From Flavisphingopyxis soli (GTDB lineage Bacteria; Pseudomonadota; Alphaproteobacteria; Sphingomonadales; Sphingomonadaceae), in NCBI RefSeq assembly GCF_007995095.1, contig NZ_VOPY01000002.1, positions 620,001 through 684,000 of the forward strand: a stretch of 64,000 nt of DNA. Reading direction: 5' to 3'. Positions 8,236 to 16,824 of the stretch are shown piece after piece; the first letter of the stretch is position 1; the number at the start of each line of letters is the position of its first letter. A program made the position numbers and the translations under genes. The notes beneath the pieces were generated by a model. The model searched no databases and was not told where the DNA came from. It saw only the letters and a list, made by a program, of their open reading frames with translations.

Positions 8236-9069
8236 GTGACAGAAGTACGATTCAAGATCATGGTTGCCACCGACCTGACCCAACGGTCCGAGGCGCCCTT
8301 CGCCCGCGCGATCTCACTCGCGCACCAGCTCGGCGGCGAGATCATCGTGGCGCATGTGGTGGCTCCTGGCAGCCGGAGCGATCGCGATATCGTGGAACGG
8401 AAAATGGCGGACTTGATCGATCGCCAGTCGGCGGGGGCGGGGGTTCCGATCGCGGCGAAGGTGCTGCAGGGATCGGTGCCCAGTGCCCTGGCGGAGGCGG
8501 CGCAGCAATGCGGCTGCGACCTGATCGTGACCGGGATTGCCCGCTACAACAGCATGGGCGATCATATCCTGGGTACCGCTGTCGATCATTTGGTGCGCCA
8601 TTCCAAGCTGCCGGTTCTGATCGTCAAGAACACTCCTGGCAGAAACTATGACCATCTGCTTGTTGCGACCGACCTCTCAAACTGTTCGCGCCATGCGCTG
8701 GTTTATGCCGCCGAGATGTTTGCCGATCCCCGGATCGATCTCGTCCATGTCTATCACGTGGCGTACAAACCGGTTCTGAGCTCCAAGCTCGTCGCGATAG
8801 ATGTACAGGCCGAGGCCGAGGAAGAATTGCAGGCCTTTATTGACGATCCCACAATTCCGGCGGACGTGCGTTCGCGGGTCAACGCAAAGGCCGTCAGAGG
8901 GGATTTGACCGAAGTTATCGATCAGCGAATGCGTGCCGACGATATCGACCTGCTCGTCCTTGGCACGCACGGGAGGAGCGGGCTTGTCCATGCAATGATC
9001 GGTAGCCGCGCGGCCGAGCTTTTGTCGTGGGTCCCCAGTGACGTACTGATGATTCGCGAAAGCAGTTGA
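8236..9069 (+). CDS. Tandem universal stress protein (two USP domains)
   Basis: The protein of 277 residues has two USP domains: residues 4-135 (FKIMVATDLTQRSE) and 138-275 (YDHLLVATDLSNCSRHA). Only the second has a clear ATP-binding pattern G-x2-G-x9-GS (GTHGRSGLVHAMIGS); in the first domain the motif is reduced to GIARYNSMGDHILGT. Tandem USPs with one active ATP site are common in stress and low-oxygen regulons. The start is GTG, chosen because a strong GGAGGGA lies six bases upstream. Context with alcohol dehydrogenase, pfkB remnant and P-type ATPase suggests a role under energy or oxygen limitation. Confidence 0.9.
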   Translation: MTEVRFKIMVATDLTQRSEAPFARAISLAHQLGGEIIVAHVVAPGSRSDRDIVERKMADLIDRQSAGAGVPIAAKVLQGSVPSALAEAAQQCGCDLIVTGIARYNSMGDHILGTAVDHLVRHSKLPVLIVKNTPGRNYDHLLVATDLSNCSRHALVYAAEMFADPRIDLVHVYHVAYKPVLSSKLVAIDVQAEAEEELQAFIDDPTIPADVRSRVNAKAVRGDLTEVIDQRMRADDIDLLVLGTHGRSGLVHAMIGSRAAELLSWVPSDVLMIRESS

Positions 9070-9137
9070 ATGGATGTCGGGCATGAGCAGGAGCCGGTTG
9101 CTATCGGTTTCATGGCCATGCTGAAAGATACGCAGCC

Positions 9138-9345
9138 ATGAAGACCATCGCGACCCTGACGCTCAATCCCGCGCGGGATTTCACGACCGGCAAGCCAGCC
9201 GTCCGCCCGACCGAAAGGTGCGGTGTAGCGCGCCGCGCTGCGATCCGGGCGGGGGCGGCATCAACGTTGCGCGGGTGGTCAAGATATTGGGCGGACAGTC
9301 GCTGGCGATTTTCCCGGTCTGGGGTCCAGCGGGCGATACCCCCAA
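9138..9345 (+). pseudogene. 5' fragment of a pfkB-type 1-phosphofructokinase gene, frameshifted and truncated
   Basis: The first 28 codons (MKTIATLTLNPARDFTTGKP, then VRPTER) match the start of PfkB-family sugar kinases. The frame is then lost near 9222, and a different frame gives CDPGGGGINVARVVKILGGQ followed by LAIFPVWGPAGD, which contains the conserved GGGGxNVAR substrate-binding motif. Similarity ends at about 9340, so more than two thirds of a normal kinase of about 310 residues is missing, including the C-terminal catalytic GAGD motif. No kinase can be made. The break coincides with a short direct repeat, which suggests a deletion or integration scar. Confidence 0.85.
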
Positions 9346-9369
9346 TCATCGATCTCAATACCCCCAATC
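9336..9369. repeat. 12-bp direct repeat at the pfkB break
   Basis: ATACCCCCAATC occurs at 9336-9347 and again at 9358-9369, a 22-base period. The first copy begins inside the last recognisable pfkB codons. It may mark a recombination or slipped-repair junction. Confidence 0.6.
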
Positions 9370-9395
9370 TACCCCGACTTGGCTTTGGCTATAGT

Positions 9396-9482
9396 CGGAT
9401 TGGTTCGGACTCGATAGGAATCGAAAACCTCTTACTTGTAGAGGTTTAGCGGTAATCTTGGACAGATCCGGATTGGTTCGGA
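9396..9482. repeat. 14-bp direct repeat flanking an inverted repeat next to tRNA-Ser
   Basis: CGGATTGGTTCGGA is found at 9396-9409 and 9469-9482. Between them lies an inverted repeat, AAACCTCT (9425-9432) with AGAGGTTT (9440-9447). The second copy ends nine bases from the tRNA-Ser 3' end. This arrangement is compatible with integrase arm or core sites of an excised or decayed element; no integrase gene is seen. Confidence 0.5.
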
Positions 9483-9490
9483 AATACTGG

Positions 9491-9580
<90 letters not shown>

Positions 9581-9747
9581 ACGACGCGCGCCCTGTTAAG
9601 CGAGGGGGCAGGTCCGCGTAAAGGGCCGTTGCGTCCATCGGCTCTCGCGCACGATTGGGCCGATCGCGGCAAGACGGACGTTTGCACGGCGGAAGCTTTG
9701 TGTAACAAGCGTGCCGACCAACATTTTTACCGATTTAGAGGCTTTCC

Positions 9748-10782
9748 ATGACGATCCGATCTGCGCTGCTCAAGGCTGGCATTGCGCTATTGGCGCTCGC
9801 GGTTCCCGCGCTTCCGGCGGCTGCACAGGATAATGCCGGGTTCCAGAGCTACCTGGCGTCGCTGCGCGGCAAGGCGATCGCACAGGGGATCAGTCCAACG
9901 ACGTTCGATTCGACCGTTGCGAATTTGACCTACAATGCCCGCGTCGTCGAACTCGATCGCGACCAGCCTGGCGGATCGACAAACTCGCCGATTCCTCCGT
10001 TCGCGCCATACAAGGCGACGCATGTCGACACGGCGCGGATCAGCGATGGGCGCACCAAATATCGCGCGCTGCGTCCGCTGCTCGCACAGATCGAACGCCA
10101 GACCGGCGTGCCCGAAAGCATCATGGTCGCGATCTATGGGCATGAAACGAATTACGGCCGTGTCCTCGGCGGTTTCGACCTGCCGCAGGCACTCGCGACG
10201 CTCGCTTATGAAGGCCGACGCCGCGACCTGTTCGAGGGAGAATTCCTCGCGACGCTGCAAATGATCGATCGCGGCGTGCCGCGCAGCGCGCTCAAGGGCA
10301 GTTGGGCGGGCGCTTTCGGCTATCCGCAGTTCCTGCCCTCGGTCTATCTGCGTCTCGCGGTCGATGGCGACGGCGACGGCGACAAGGAAATATGGTCGAG
10401 CGAGGCCGACGGGCTCGCCTCGATCGGCAATTATCTGGTCAACGCCGGCTGGCGTCCCAACGTGCCGTGGGGTGTCCCGGTCGGCGTTCCCGCCTCGCTC
10501 GATCGCGCCAGCCTCGGCAACAAGACCGTCCCGACGCGCTGCAGTCGCGTGCATGAGCGACACAGCCGCTGGATGACGATGGCCGAATGGCGCGCGCTCG
10601 GCGTCTATCCGGCCGAAGGGCGCTGGGCGCCCGACGATACGCTGGCGACCTTGCTCGAACCCGACGGCCCCGGCCAGCGCGCCTATCTGCTGACCAACAA
10701 TTATCGTGTGATCCTCGATTACAACTGCTCGAATTTCTATGCGCTGTCGGTCGGCTTGCTAGCCGACGAGGTATCGAAATGA
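9748..10782 (+). CDS. Lytic murein transglycosylase (MltB/GH103 type)
   Basis: The 344-residue protein has a signal peptide (ALLALAVPALPAAAQ) and a GH103 lytic transglycosylase domain, with the catalytic glutamate in IYGHETNYGRV and the typical GSWAGAFGYPQFLPSVYLRL and ADGLASIGNYLVNAGW segments. It cleaves peptidoglycan glycan strands non-hydrolytically to 1,6-anhydroMurNAc ends in the periplasm. There is no lipobox, so it should be soluble or loosely bound. It stands just before the D,D-carboxypeptidase gene (128-base gap); together they form a wall-remodelling pair. AGAGG lies before the ATG. Confidence 0.92.
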   Translation: MTIRSALLKAGIALLALAVPALPAAAQDNAGFQSYLASLRGKAIAQGISPTTFDSTVANLTYNARVVELDRDQPGGSTNSPIPPFAPYKATHVDTARISDGRTKYRALRPLLAQIERQTGVPESIMVAIYGHETNYGRVLGGFDLPQALATLAYEGRRRDLFEGEFLATLQMIDRGVPRSALKGSWAGAFGYPQFLPSVYLRLAVDGDGDGDKEIWSSEADGLASIGNYLVNAGWRPNVPWGVPVGVPASLDRASLGNKTVPTRCSRVHERHSRWMTMAEWRALGVYPAEGRWAPDDTLATLLEPDGPGQRAYLLTNNYRVILDYNCSNFYALSVGLLADEVSK

Positions 10783-10910
10783 AGAGCGAAACGCGCCGCC
10801 CGCGCCCGGCTTCGCACTAAAAAACCATTGGCCGCGCGGGCGGGTAGGGGGTATCGATCGCCATTGTTTCCGCCATCCGGCGCGCCATCAATTCGTCTCT
10901 CAGGAATCCC

Positions 10911-12083
10911 ATGACCATTATCTCCCGTCTTGCTGCATCGTCCGCTTTTGTCGCGCTGCTCGCGCTTCCCGCCAGCGCTGCCGCGCCGCCTTATGACAGC
11001 GAAGCGCCGATCGCCTATATGATCGACCTGTCATCGAATGCCGTGCTCTTCAGCCGCGATGCCGACCGCCGCATTCCGCCGGCCTCGATGACCAAGATGA
11101 TGTCGGTCTATGTCGCTTTCGACCTGATTTCGCGCGGCGAACTGTCGCTCGACAAGAAGATCACGGTGCGTCCCGAGACATGGCAGAAATGGCACGGCCC
11201 ATCGGCCGGCTCAACGATGTTCCTCTCGCCCGGCGAACAGGTTTCGGTTCGCAATCTGCTCGACGGCATCGTGACGCTCTCGGGCAACGACGCGTGCATC
11301 GTTCTGGCCGAGGGGATCGCGGGGACCGAAGAGGCGTTCGCCGGGCTGATGAATCAGAAGGCGAAAGAGCTCGGCCTGAAAAACAGCCATTTCGGCAACT
11401 CGATGGGCTGGCCCGACGAGGGCGTAACCTACAGCTCCGCGCACGATCTGGCGACGATCGCGGCAACGACGATCGAAAAATTCCCGCGCCTCTACAGCGA
11501 ATTTTACGGTCTGCGCGAATTCAGCTGGGGCAAGACGATGGGCGGCGAGGCGATCTCGCAGGGCAACCGCAATCCGTTGCTCGGCAAGGTCGCCGGCGCC
11601 GACGGCCTCAAGACGGGGCATACCGAAGAGGCGGGTTACGGCTTCACCGGATCGGCCGAACAGAATGGCCGACGGATCGTGATGGTCATCGCCGGGCTCG
11701 ACAGCTTCGGGGGACGCGCCAAGGAATCGGTCCGTTTCATGGATTGGGGCTTCCGCGCGTGGCAGACCAAGCCGTTGTTCGACAAGGGCGCGGTCGTCGG
11801 CACGGCTCAGGTCCAGATGGGCGACAGCGCGACGGTAGAACTCAAGGCACCGCGCAACCTCGCCGTGACCGTTCCTTCGGGAACCAGCCCCAATGTAACG
11901 ATGTCGATCGCGTATAACGGCCCGGTCAAGGCGCCGTTCAAGGCGGGCGACGCGATCGCCCAACTGGTCGTCCGGACCCCCGACATGCCGGTCCAGACGA
12001 TGCCGCTCGTCGCGGCGGAAACGGTCGATGAAGCAGGCTTTTTCCGGCGCGCATGGGTGGGATTCACCTCGCTCTTCACGTGA
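10911..12083 (+). CDS. D-alanyl-D-alanine carboxypeptidase (PBP5-like, S11)
   Basis: Signal peptide AALLALPASAAA-like at the N-terminus, then the three serine-peptidase motifs of the family: SMTK (in PASMTKMMSVYV), SGN (LSGNDAC) and KTG (GLKTGHTEEAGYG). A PBP5 C-terminal beta domain follows (about residues 285-365), and the last residues, FFRRAWVGFTSLF, form an amphipathic helix that in PBP5 anchors the enzyme to the outer face of the inner membrane. The enzyme trims the terminal D-Ala of stem peptides and so limits cross-linking. The length of 390 residues is normal. Its stop overlaps the GTG start of tmk. Confidence 0.93.
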   Translation: MTIISRLAASSAFVALLALPASAAAPPYDSEAPIAYMIDLSSNAVLFSRDADRRIPPASMTKMMSVYVAFDLISRGELSLDKKITVRPETWQKWHGPSAGSTMFLSPGEQVSVRNLLDGIVTLSGNDACIVLAEGIAGTEEAFAGLMNQKAKELGLKNSHFGNSMGWPDEGVTYSSAHDLATIAATTIEKFPRLYSEFYGLREFSWGKTMGGEAISQGNRNPLLGKVAGADGLKTGHTEEAGYGFTGSAEQNGRRIVMVIAGLDSFGGRAKESVRFMDWGFRAWQTKPLFDKGAVVGTAQVQMGDSATVELKAPRNLAVTVPSGTSPNVTMSIAYNGPVKAPFKAGDAIAQLVVRTPDMPVQTMPLVAAETVDEAGFFRRAWVGFTSLFT

Positions 12084-12706
12084 CCGCGCGCTTCATCACG
12101 CTCGAAGGCGGCGAGGGGGTCGGCAAATCGACCCAGCTTAGGCTGCTGGCGGAGCTGCTCGAAGAGCGCGGCATTGCCTGCGTTGCGACGCGCGAACCCG
12201 GCGGCAGTCCAGGTGCCGAACTGGTCCGGCAAGTGCTGCTCGGCGGCGATGTCGATCGCTGGAGCGCAGGACCAGAAGCGCTATTGTTCGCCGCCGCCCG
12301 CGGCGATCACGTCGAAAAGACGATCCGTCCCGCGATCGAGCGCGGCGCCTGGGTCATTTGCGATCGCTTCGTCGATAGCAGCCGCGCCTATCAGGGCATT
12401 GCCGGGCAGCTCGGCGACGACGCGATCATGGCGATGCACGCCATCGGCAGCGGCGGACTGTTGCCCGACCGGACGATCGTGCTTTCGCTTTCGGCCGACG
12501 AAGCGCGCCAGCGCGCGCGTGCACGCGATGCCGATGGCGGCGACAGGTTTGAACAGAAAGACCATGCTTATCATAAGGCTGTCGTCGATGCCTTTGAAAG
12601 TATAGCAGCAGGTGAAAGCAACCGTGTGCGGCTGGTCGATGCGACAGGAGACGTAGCAAAGGTCCACCGCCGGATCGTCGCCGAACTCGCCGATCTGCTA
12701 CCATGA
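12080..12706 (+). CDS. tmk: Thymidylate kinase
   Basis: The 208-residue enzyme phosphorylates dTMP to dTDP. It shows the P-loop FITLEGGEGVGKSTQ, the dTMP-site motif REPGGSPGAELVR, the DR(Y/F) motif CDRFVDSSRAYQG and a LID region rich in Arg (DEARQRARARDADGGDRFE). I chose GTG at 12080, which overlaps the stop of the upstream carboxypeptidase gene (GTGA), because an ATG 27 bases earlier lies inside that gene and adds nothing conserved. The stop overlaps holB. The pairing of tmk and holB is common in bacteria. Confidence 0.96.
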   Translation: MTARFITLEGGEGVGKSTQLRLLAELLEERGIACVATREPGGSPGAELVRQVLLGGDVDRWSAGPEALLFAAARGDHVEKTIRPAIERGAWVICDRFVDSSRAYQGIAGQLGDDAIMAMHAIGSGGLLPDRTIVLSLSADEARQRARARDADGGDRFEQKDHAYHKAVVDAFESIAAGESNRVRLVDATGDVAKVHRRIVAELADLLP

Positions 12707-13713
12707 CCTGGCTCGGACACGAAGCTGCCGAACAGGCGTTTCTCGACGCCTGGAACGGCGGACGGATGCACCACGCCTGGCTGTTGGCGGGGCCAAAAGG
12801 GCTTGGCAAGGCGGCGTTCGCGCTCCGCGCGGCGCGCTTCCTCCTCGCCCAGGGATCTGCGGCGGCTGACGCGGAGGACCGGACGGCGACCACGCTCGAA
12901 GGTTTCGACGACAGCGCCGCGAGTCATCTCATCGACGCCGGCGCACATCCCGAATTCAAGCGTCTCGAACGCCTTGAGAACGAAAAGACCGGCTCGTTGG
13001 CGCGGAGCATTTCGGTCGATCAGGTCCGCGCGGCCAGCGCGCTGCTGACATCGACGACGTCGATCAGCCGCTATCGAACGATCATCGTCGACAGCGCCGA
13101 CGACCTTGAAGCTGCCGGCGCCAATGCGCTGCTCAAGTCGCTCGAGGAACCGCCCGCCAATACCATCTTCTTCCTCGTCAGCCACAACAGCGGACGATTG
13201 CTGCCAACCATCCGCTCGCGCTGCAGATTGTTGAATTTCCGTGCGATTGGCGATGACGTCATGGCGTCATGGCTGCGCGAAACGATGCCCGATGCCGGGG
13301 CCGACGCGATTGCCTCGCTCACCGCGCTGGCGGGCGGAGCGCCGGCGCGCGCGCTGCGGTTTCGCGACAGCGATCTTGCCTCGGTGTGGCGCGACCTCGA
13401 ACGCCTGGGTGAACAGGGCGACGCCGATCTCTCGATCACCACGCGCCTGTCACAATCGCTTTCGCTCAAGGGCGCGAACGAAAGCTACGAAGCCTTTCTC
13501 GAACTCGCCCCGACATTGTTGTCGCGCGCCGCGCGCGCTGCCGACGGCCGCGGCGCGGCGCTGCTCGTCGATCGCTGGCGCGAGGCAAGCCGGATCGCCT
13601 CGTCGGCGATTGCCACGTCCCCCGACAAGGCCCTGACGGTGTTCGAATTGTGCCGCCTGCTGACGCATCGCAGCGACATGGCCGCCCTTTCCAACCAATT
13701 CGCGGCGGGCTAG
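12703..13713 (+). CDS. holB: DNA polymerase III subunit delta'
   Basis: The 336-residue protein starts with HHAWLLAGPKGLGKAAFALR, the P-loop-like segment of the clamp-loader delta' subunit, and contains ALLKSLEEPPANTIFFLVSH and IRSRCRLLNFR, the conserved central region with the SRC motif. It acts as the stator of the clamp loader that places the beta clamp on primed DNA. A zinc module is not evident. The start overlaps the tmk stop by four bases (ATGA). Confidence 0.93.
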   Translation: MTWLGHEAAEQAFLDAWNGGRMHHAWLLAGPKGLGKAAFALRAARFLLAQGSAAADAEDRTATTLEGFDDSAASHLIDAGAHPEFKRLERLENEKTGSLARSISVDQVRAASALLTSTTSISRYRTIIVDSADDLEAAGANALLKSLEEPPANTIFFLVSHNSGRLLPTIRSRCRLLNFRAIGDDVMASWLRETMPDAGADAIASLTALAGGAPARALRFRDSDLASVWRDLERLGEQGDADLSITTRLSQSLSLKGANESYEAFLELAPTLLSRAARAADGRGAALLVDRWREASRIASSAIATSPDKALTVFELCRLLTHRSDMAALSNQFAAG

Positions 13714-13722
13714 GGGAGGGCG

Positions 13723-15276
13723 ATGAACACAGATCCCGCCGTTGGCACCCCTTTCTACATCACCACGGCGATCAGCTATCCCAATGCTGCGCCGCATATC
13801 GGCCATGCCTATGAAGCCATCACGAGCGATGCGATCGCGCGCTTCCGCAAGGCGCAGGGCCAGGATGTCCGTTTCCAGACGGGCACCGATGAGCATGGCC
13901 TGAAAATGGCCAAGGCGGCGCGCGACCATGACCGCGATGTTGCCGATTATGCGCGCGAAATGACCGCGGAATTCAAGGCAATGTGCGATGGCCTGGATAT
14001 CGGTTATGATCGCTTTATCCGAACCACCGACGCGGACAACTACGCCGCCGCCACCGCGCTGTGGAAGGCGATGGCCGACAATGGCGACCTCTATCTCGGC
14101 CGGTATGAGGGCTGGTATTCGCTGCGCGACGAGGCGTTCTACGACGAGTCCGAACTGGTTACCGCGCAGACCGGCGAAAAGCTCTCGCCACAGGGCACCG
14201 CGGTCGAATGGACCGCCGAGGAAAGCTGGTTCTTTCGCCTGTCAAATTATCAGCAGAAACTGCTCGATCTTTATGATTCACGGCCGGATTTCGTGCGGCC
14301 GGCCGGACGGCTCAACGAAGTTCGGCGCTTCGTCGAGGGCGGGCTCAACGACCTGTCGATGTCGCGCACCAGCTTCGACTGGGGCGTGCCTGTGCCGGGC
14401 AGCGACGGCCATGTCATGTACGTCTGGGTCGATGCGCTGACCAACTATCTGACCGGTCTCGGCTATCCCGATAATCCCGATATGGTCGCACGTTACTGGC
14501 CACATTGCGTACACAATATCGGCAAGGACATCGTCCGCTTTCACGCCGTCTATTGGCCGGCCTTCCTGATGAGCGCGGGGATCGACCTGCCGCATGGCAT
14601 ATTCGGCCACGGCTTCATCCTTCATCGCGGTGAAAAGATGTCGAAATCCTCCGGTAACGTCATCGATCCGATGACCTTGGTCGAGCGCTATGGATCCGAC
14701 GCCGTCCGCTATTTCCTGCTGCGCGAAGTCGGCTTCGGCAACGACGGCAGCGCGTCGGAAGAAGCGATCGTTGCGCGCTGCAATGCCGATCTGGCCAACA
14801 ATCTCGGCAATCTGGCACAGCGCAGCCTGTCGATGATCGCCAAGAACTGCGACGGCGCGATCCCCGCTGCAACCTCACCCGACGCCGCCGACGCGGCATT
14901 GTTCGCTACCATTAATCGTTGTTACGGCGAAGCGGTTGAAAAAATGGCGGGTTTTGCGATCAACCAGGCGCTCGAGGCGATCTGGGAGGCAGCGTCTGCC
15001 GCGAACCAGTATTTCGCCGATCAGGCACCCTGGGCGCTGCGCAAGACCGATGCCGCGCGCGCCGATACCGTGCTTTACACCGCCGCAGAGGCGGTCCGTC
15101 GCCTCGCGATCATGGCGCGCTGGGCGATCCCGCGCTCGGCCGATGCCTTGCTCGACCAGCTTGCGGTCGGCGCCGGAGATCGCGACTTCGCCGCGCTCGA
15201 TCGACCGATCGAGTCCGGGACGCAACTGCCAGCACCGAACGGCGTTTTCCCCCGGCTCCAGCTGGTCGAGGCCTGA
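13723..15276 (+). CDS. metG: Methionyl-tRNA synthetase
   Basis: Class I synthetase with PHIGHAYE (HIGH) near residue 23 and GEKMSKSSGN (KMSKS) near residue 305. It belongs to the shorter form: 517 residues, no C-terminal tRNA-binding EMAP-like domain, and the connective peptide lacks the four-Cys zinc knuckle (AEESWFFRLSNYQQKLLD in its place). It charges tRNA-Met in the cytoplasm. It follows holB by nine bases and precedes tatD by four, all one transcription unit. Confidence 0.97.
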   Translation: MNTDPAVGTPFYITTAISYPNAAPHIGHAYEAITSDAIARFRKAQGQDVRFQTGTDEHGLKMAKAARDHDRDVADYAREMTAEFKAMCDGLDIGYDRFIRTTDADNYAAATALWKAMADNGDLYLGRYEGWYSLRDEAFYDESELVTAQTGEKLSPQGTAVEWTAEESWFFRLSNYQQKLLDLYDSRPDFVRPAGRLNEVRRFVEGGLNDLSMSRTSFDWGVPVPGSDGHVMYVWVDALTNYLTGLGYPDNPDMVARYWPHCVHNIGKDIVRFHAVYWPAFLMSAGIDLPHGIFGHGFILHRGEKMSKSSGNVIDPMTLVERYGSDAVRYFLLREVGFGNDGSASEEAIVARCNADLANNLGNLAQRSLSMIAKNCDGAIPAATSPDAADAALFATINRCYGEAVEKMAGFAINQALEAIWEAASAANQYFADQAPWALRKTDAARADTVLYTAAEAVRRLAIMARWAIPRSADALLDQLAVGAGDRDFAALDRPIESGTQLPAPNGVFPRLQLVEA

Positions 15277-15280
15277 CCGC

Positions 15281-16063
15281 ATGCTCGTCGACAGCCATTG
15301 CCACCTCAATTACGAAGGTCTTGTCGACGATCAGGCTGGCGCGATCGAACGCGCACAAGCTGCTGGAATAAAAACGATTCTTAACATCTCCACCCGCCAG
15401 TCGGAGTGGGATGCGGTGATCGCCACCGCCGATCGCCATGATAATGTCTGGGCGACCGTCGGCATCCATCCGCACGAAGCCGATTCCCATGTCGACATCG
15501 ATACCGCTCTCCTGATCGATTCCACCAGCCACCCTCGCGTCGTCGGAATCGGCGAGACCGGGCTCGATTATTATTACGACCACAGCGACCGCGAACAGCA
15601 GAAACGCTCGTTTCGCGCACATATCGCTGCCTCGCGTGCTACCGGCCTGCCGCTAATCGTCCATACCCGCGATGCCGAGGACGACACCGCCGCGATCATG
15701 GCCGAGGAGATGGGGAAGGGGGCCTTCCCCGCCGTTATCCACTGTTTCACCGCGAGTGCCGATTTCGCCCGCAAGGCGCTCGACCTGGGCGCCTATATCT
15801 CGCTTTCGGGGATCGTGACGTTCAAGAACGCGCGCGACCTGCAGGATACGGCCAAGACGATCCCGCTCGACCGGCTGCTGGTCGAAACCGATTCACCCTT
15901 CCTGTCACCGGTGCCGCATCGCGGTCGACCGTGCGAGCCGGCCTATACCGCCGACACCGCGCGCTTCCTCGCGACCTTACGCGAAACCGAATTCGACGCG
16001 TTGGCACAGGCGACGAGCGCCAATTTCTTTCGCCTGTTCGCCAAGGCAACCGCGCCCGCATGA
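15281..16063 (+). CDS. tatD: TatD-family metal-dependent nuclease
   Basis: The 260-residue TIM-barrel hydrolase has DSHCHLNY, VGIHPHEAD, GIGETGLDYYYD, IVHTRDAEDD, IHCFTAS and ETDSPFLSP, which supply the metal-binding His, Glu and Asp residues of the family. TatD-type enzymes are Mg2+-dependent DNases with roles in repair or decay. The start ATG lies four bases after the metG stop; a much longer open frame runs upstream but is inside metG. The stop overlaps the following gene (ATGA). The metG-tatD-MBL order is common in alphaproteobacteria. Confidence 0.93.
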   Translation: MLVDSHCHLNYEGLVDDQAGAIERAQAAGIKTILNISTRQSEWDAVIATADRHDNVWATVGIHPHEADSHVDIDTALLIDSTSHPRVVGIGETGLDYYYDHSDREQQKRSFRAHIAASRATGLPLIVHTRDAEDDTAAIMAEEMGKGAFPAVIHCFTASADFARKALDLGAYISLSGIVTFKNARDLQDTAKTIPLDRLLVETDSPFLSPVPHRGRPCEPAYTADTARFLATLRETEFDALAQATSANFFRLFAKATAPA

Positions 16064-16824
16064 AGGCGACCGTTCTCGGTTGTGGAACATCGTCGGGTGT
16101 CCCGCGGATCGGCAACGACTGGGGCGATTGCGATCCGAACGAGCCGCGCAACACCCGCAGCCGTCCGTCGATCGTCGTCGAAAGCGCGACAACCCGGATC
16201 CTGGTCGATACCTCGCCCGACCTGCGCGGGCAGCTCCTCGCTGCCCGGATCGACCGCGTCGACGCAGTGATCTGGACGCACGACCATGCCGACCATTGCC
16301 ACGGCATCGACGACCTGCGGCAGCTCTATCACGTCAGCGGCACACCGGTTCAGGGCTTCGCGCGGCGCGCCACGCTCGACAGCCTGACGCGGCGCTTCGC
16401 CTATGTCTTTGCGGGCAATGCGGGTTATCCGGCGACCTGTGAACCGCACTTGCTCGAGGACGTGGTGCGGGTTGGTGACATCGACGTTGGCGTGATCGAT
16501 CTGCCGCATGGCCCGATCACGACCGCGGGACTGCGCTTTGTGGGCGAGGACGGAACGATCGGCTATGCAACCGACTTTTCCGCGCTCGACGACGACGCGA
16601 TCGCCTTCTTTTCCGGCCTTGATGCCTGGATCGTTGATGCGCTGCGCGAACGCGAGCATCCAACGCATCCGCACCTTGCACTGACGCTCGCCGCGATCGA
16701 GCGATGCCAGCCCAAACAGGCCATCCTCACACATATGGATCAATCGATGGATTATGCGCGACTGATCGACACCCTCCCCGGCGGCATTGTCCCGGGGCAT
16801 GACGGGCTGGTGGTAACGGCATGA
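16060..16824 (+). CDS. MBL-fold metallohydrolase (PhnP-like)
   Basis: The 254-residue protein starts MKATVLGCGTSSGVPRIGND and has the zinc motif WTHDHADHCHGIDDLR. These, with YATDFSALDDDA and ILTHMDQSMDY, place it near the PhnP cyclic-phosphodiesterase branch of the metallo-beta-lactamase fold. No phn genes are near, so a phosphonate role is not supported; it may act on a cyclic phosphate or nucleotide. It overlaps tatD at the start and the protease gene at the end, both by ATGA. Confidence 0.85.
   Translation: MKATVLGCGTSSGVPRIGNDWGDCDPNEPRNTRSRPSIVVESATTRILVDTSPDLRGQLLAARIDRVDAVIWTHDHADHCHGIDDLRQLYHVSGTPVQGFARRATLDSLTRRFAYVFAGNAGYPATCEPHLLEDVVRVGDIDVGVIDLPHGPITTAGLRFVGEDGTIGYATDFSALDDDAIAFFSGLDAWIVDALREREHPTHPHLALTLAAIERCQPKQAILTHMDQSMDYARLIDTLPGGIVPGHDGLVVTA

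Noticed and set aside
6909-8345. 478-codon - strand frame over the alcohol dehydrogenase
   Set aside because: The + strand frame has zinc and nucleotide motifs of the ADH family; the antisense frame has none.
9346-9490. Small protein continuing the pfkB fragment to 9449
   Set aside because: The tail is out of the kinase frame and reads through repeats; it looks like chance extension.
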